Positions 62,658 to 64,000 of a DNA stretch of 64,000 nt are shown in pieces. The first letter of the stretch is position 1. Every line of letters begins with the position of its first letter. The DNA comes from Hymenobacter elongatus (GTDB lineage: Bacteria; Bacteroidota; Bacteroidia; Cytophagales; Hymenobacteraceae): positions 38,721 to 102,720 of the forward strand of contig NZ_SRLD01000017.1 in NCBI RefSeq assembly GCF_004745955.1. Reading direction: 5' to 3'. The notes beneath the pieces were generated by a model. It was given only the letters and a program-made list of their open reading frames with translations. It was not told where the DNA came from and ran no database searches. The translations under genes were made by a program, and so were the position numbers.

Positions 62658-63482
62658 ATGATCCATTCCCTCACTGCCGCCCTGCCACATTTCCGCAACA
62701 CCAATTCCGGCCAGTTTTTCCTGATGGCCGGGCCCTGCGTTATCGAAGGCGAAGACATGGCTTTGCGCATTGCCGAGCGCGTCAAGCACATCACCGATAA
62801 GCTCCAGATTCCCTACATCTTCAAGGGCTCATATCGCAAAGCCAACCGCAGCCGCCTTGATTCTTTTACCGGTATCGGCGACGAAACGGCCCTGCGCATC
62901 CTGGCCAAAGTCGGCCGCGAAATCGGGGTGCCTACCGTGACGGACATTCACGAGTCGGACGAAGCGGCACTGGCTGCCGAATACGTGGACGTGCTCCAGA
63001 TTCCCGCTTTCTTGTGCCGCCAGACCGATTTGCTGGTGGCTGCCGCCAAAACGGGCAAGGTGGTCAACGTCAAAAAAGGCCAGTTTCTGAACGGAGAGTC
63101 GATGCAGTTTGCCGTGGACAAGGTGCGGCAGTCGGGCAACGAGCACGTAATTCTTACCGACCGGGGCAATTCCTTCGGCTATTCCGACCTGGTGGTAGAC
63201 TTCCGCAATCTGCCCGCCATGCGCAGCTTCGGCGTGCCGGTGGTAATGGATGTGACGCACTCCTTGCAGCGGCCCAACCAAAGCAGCGGCGTCACGGGTG
63301 GCCAGCCTGCCCTCATCGAAACTATCGCCAAAGCCGCCATTGCCGTGGGAGCCGACGGCTTATTCATCGAAACGCATCCCACGCCGGCCACGGCCAAATC
63401 GGACGGGGCCAACATGCTGGCCCTCGACCAGCTGGAAGCGCTGCTGGTGAAGCTTACGCGTGTGCGCGAGGCCATTCGGTAG
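62658..63482 (+). CDS. kdsA: 3-deoxy-D-manno-octulosonate-8-phosphate synthase
   Basis: The 274-residue enzyme condenses arabinose-5-phosphate and phosphoenolpyruvate to make KDO-8-phosphate for lipopolysaccharide inner core. Typical features are the start motif 'FLMAGPCVIEGEDMALRIAE', 'FKGSYRKANRSRLDSFTG' and the 'DVTHSLQRPNQSSGVTGGQ' segment. A non-metal or metal type cannot be firmly called; the cysteine 'AGPC' is compatible with a metal-dependent form but needs a comparison to confirm. The gene stands alone with a 94-base upstream interval and runs up against an RHS fragment. Confidence 0.96.
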   Translation: MIHSLTAALPHFRNTNSGQFFLMAGPCVIEGEDMALRIAERVKHITDKLQIPYIFKGSYRKANRSRLDSFTGIGDETALRILAKVGREIGVPTVTDIHESDEAALAAEYVDVLQIPAFLCRQTDLLVAAAKTGKVVNVKKGQFLNGESMQFAVDKVRQSGNEHVILTDRGNSFGYSDLVVDFRNLPAMRSFGVPVVMDVTHSLQRPNQSSGVTGGQPALIETIAKAAIAVGADGLFIETHPTPATAKSDGANMLALDQLEALLVKLTRVREAIR

Positions 63483-63496
63483 CAGCCACAGACGTA

Positions 63497-64000
63497 GTGC
63501 GCGCAAGCACTGAAACGCAAGAGTATTCTGGCTGGGCCTACCTGAATACTACGTTGCCTAGCATGGACCTCTCGGGCATTGATTCGCGTACGGCCCACCT
63601 GAAGCTCCAATTAGTCAACGACGGTGGCCAGGAAGTGCATTTCGACTCCTTGACTATTCGGCATCCTCAGGCCGGGCTAATTGTATCACAGGAGCAACAC
63701 TACTATCCCTTTGGGTTAGGAATGACAGGAGTGGCGGTGAATACTTTGCCTGCGGAGGCCATCAGTAAGGCGCAGTATAATGATGGTAGTCACCTGGAAG
63801 ATGAGTTGCTGGGCGAAGCAGCAAATTACACCACCTTCTTTCGCCAGTATGATCCATCATTAGGACGCTTTCTGGGGGTGCAACCCAAATTGTCGCTACG
63901 CCGCCCTGGCCGTGTTGAAGGGTTCAATGTGTTGGCGTACCAGCTGCCATCGGTTACTCATCGCGCAGACGCGCAAGGTCAAGACCCGCTGTGCGCCGTT
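63497..64000 (+). pseudogene. 3' part of an RHS-repeat-core protein gene, lacking its 5' part and truncated by the window edge
   Basis: The frame starting near GTG at 63497 reads a jelly-roll-like stretch 'EYSGWAYLNTTLPSMDLSG', then 'QEQHYYPFGLGMTGV', 'YNDGSHLEDELLGEAANYTT' and 'FFRQYDPSLGRFLGVQP', the RHS-associated core that precedes a variable C-terminal toxin or domain. The reading frame is open to the window end. The homology begins right after the kdsA stop codon, so the large upstream part of the RHS protein is missing here and no start codon is convincing. It looks like a displaced or remnant RHS 3' end. The upstream neighbour is the unrelated kdsA. Confidence 0.7.

Overview
The window looks like about 64 kb of chromosome from a Cytophagales-type Bacteroidota, most likely a Hymenobacter relative. 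That placement is inference from several signs: an alternative complex III / caa3-type oxidase cluster, a C-terminal type IX secretion sorting domain, Bacteroidota-only families (DUF3098, DUF4394, DUF4350 next to MoxR/DUF58), promoters with a TAnnTTTG -7 box, and a moderately high GC content. Almost all of it is ordinary chromosome. I see no phage, insertion sequence, CRISPR array or integrase.

Layout. 1-11.6 kb: a plus-strand respiratory cluster with the end of actC, actDEF, oxidase subunits II and I, two terminators, then heme A/O synthesis (ctaA, ctaB), two subunit III genes, subunit IV, a SCO-like protein, DUF420, a small Cys-containing membrane protein and DUF983. 11.6-19 kb: a very large NtrY-like sensor kinase interrupted by a one-base frameshift, then a 1173-residue exported protein that is probably an outer-membrane barrel. 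19-31.6 kb: a GH20 hexosaminidase, a minus-strand SpoIIM/membrane/DUF4129/DUF4350/MoxR/DUF58 cluster with a divergent RDD gene, and a two-copy DUF4394 protein with a T9SS tail. 31.7-39.7 kb: an SDR enzyme, a frameshifted TonB-like gene, a decayed chimeric remnant, a PAS kinase with two receiver proteins, a GNAT-nitrilase fusion and the two subunits of a 3-oxoacid CoA-transferase. 39.8-48.3 kb: minus-strand housekeeping genes (ribF, truB, uppP, DUF3098, ftsX, tamB). 48.5-63.5 kb: tsaD, smpB, an NlpC/P60 peptidase, an HNH nuclease, two tandem fatty acid desaturases, rpsA, tRNA-Cys, cphA, a coiled-coil membrane protein, a TPMT-like methyltransferase, a small membrane protein and kdsA. The window ends inside the 3' part of an RHS gene that seems to lack its 5' part.

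How the genes work together. The first cluster encodes a menaquinol:cytochrome c oxidoreductase and an aa3-type oxidase, together with heme A synthesis and copper or assembly factors, so it supplies one branch of aerobic respiration. ribF, truB, uppP, ftsX, tamB, tsaD, smpB, rpsA and kdsA are core functions in flavin, tRNA, envelope, translation and LPS metabolism. cphA suggests storage of nitrogen as cyanophycin.

Most noteworthy. (1) Two genes are broken by single-base changes in homopolymers. (2) A roughly 150-bp direct repeat of the nitrilase gene's 3' end flanks the PAS kinase/receiver module, and one copy is joined to a Crp/Fnr-like remnant. (3) A family of roughly 85-120 bp palindromic elements lies between genes. 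(4) Ribosomal protein S1 has a long tail ending in a 20-residue repeat. (5) A SCO homologue lacks the copper-ligand histidine. (6) An undescribed small CxxC membrane protein sits in the oxidase cluster. I did not find a clearly new defence or biosynthetic system.
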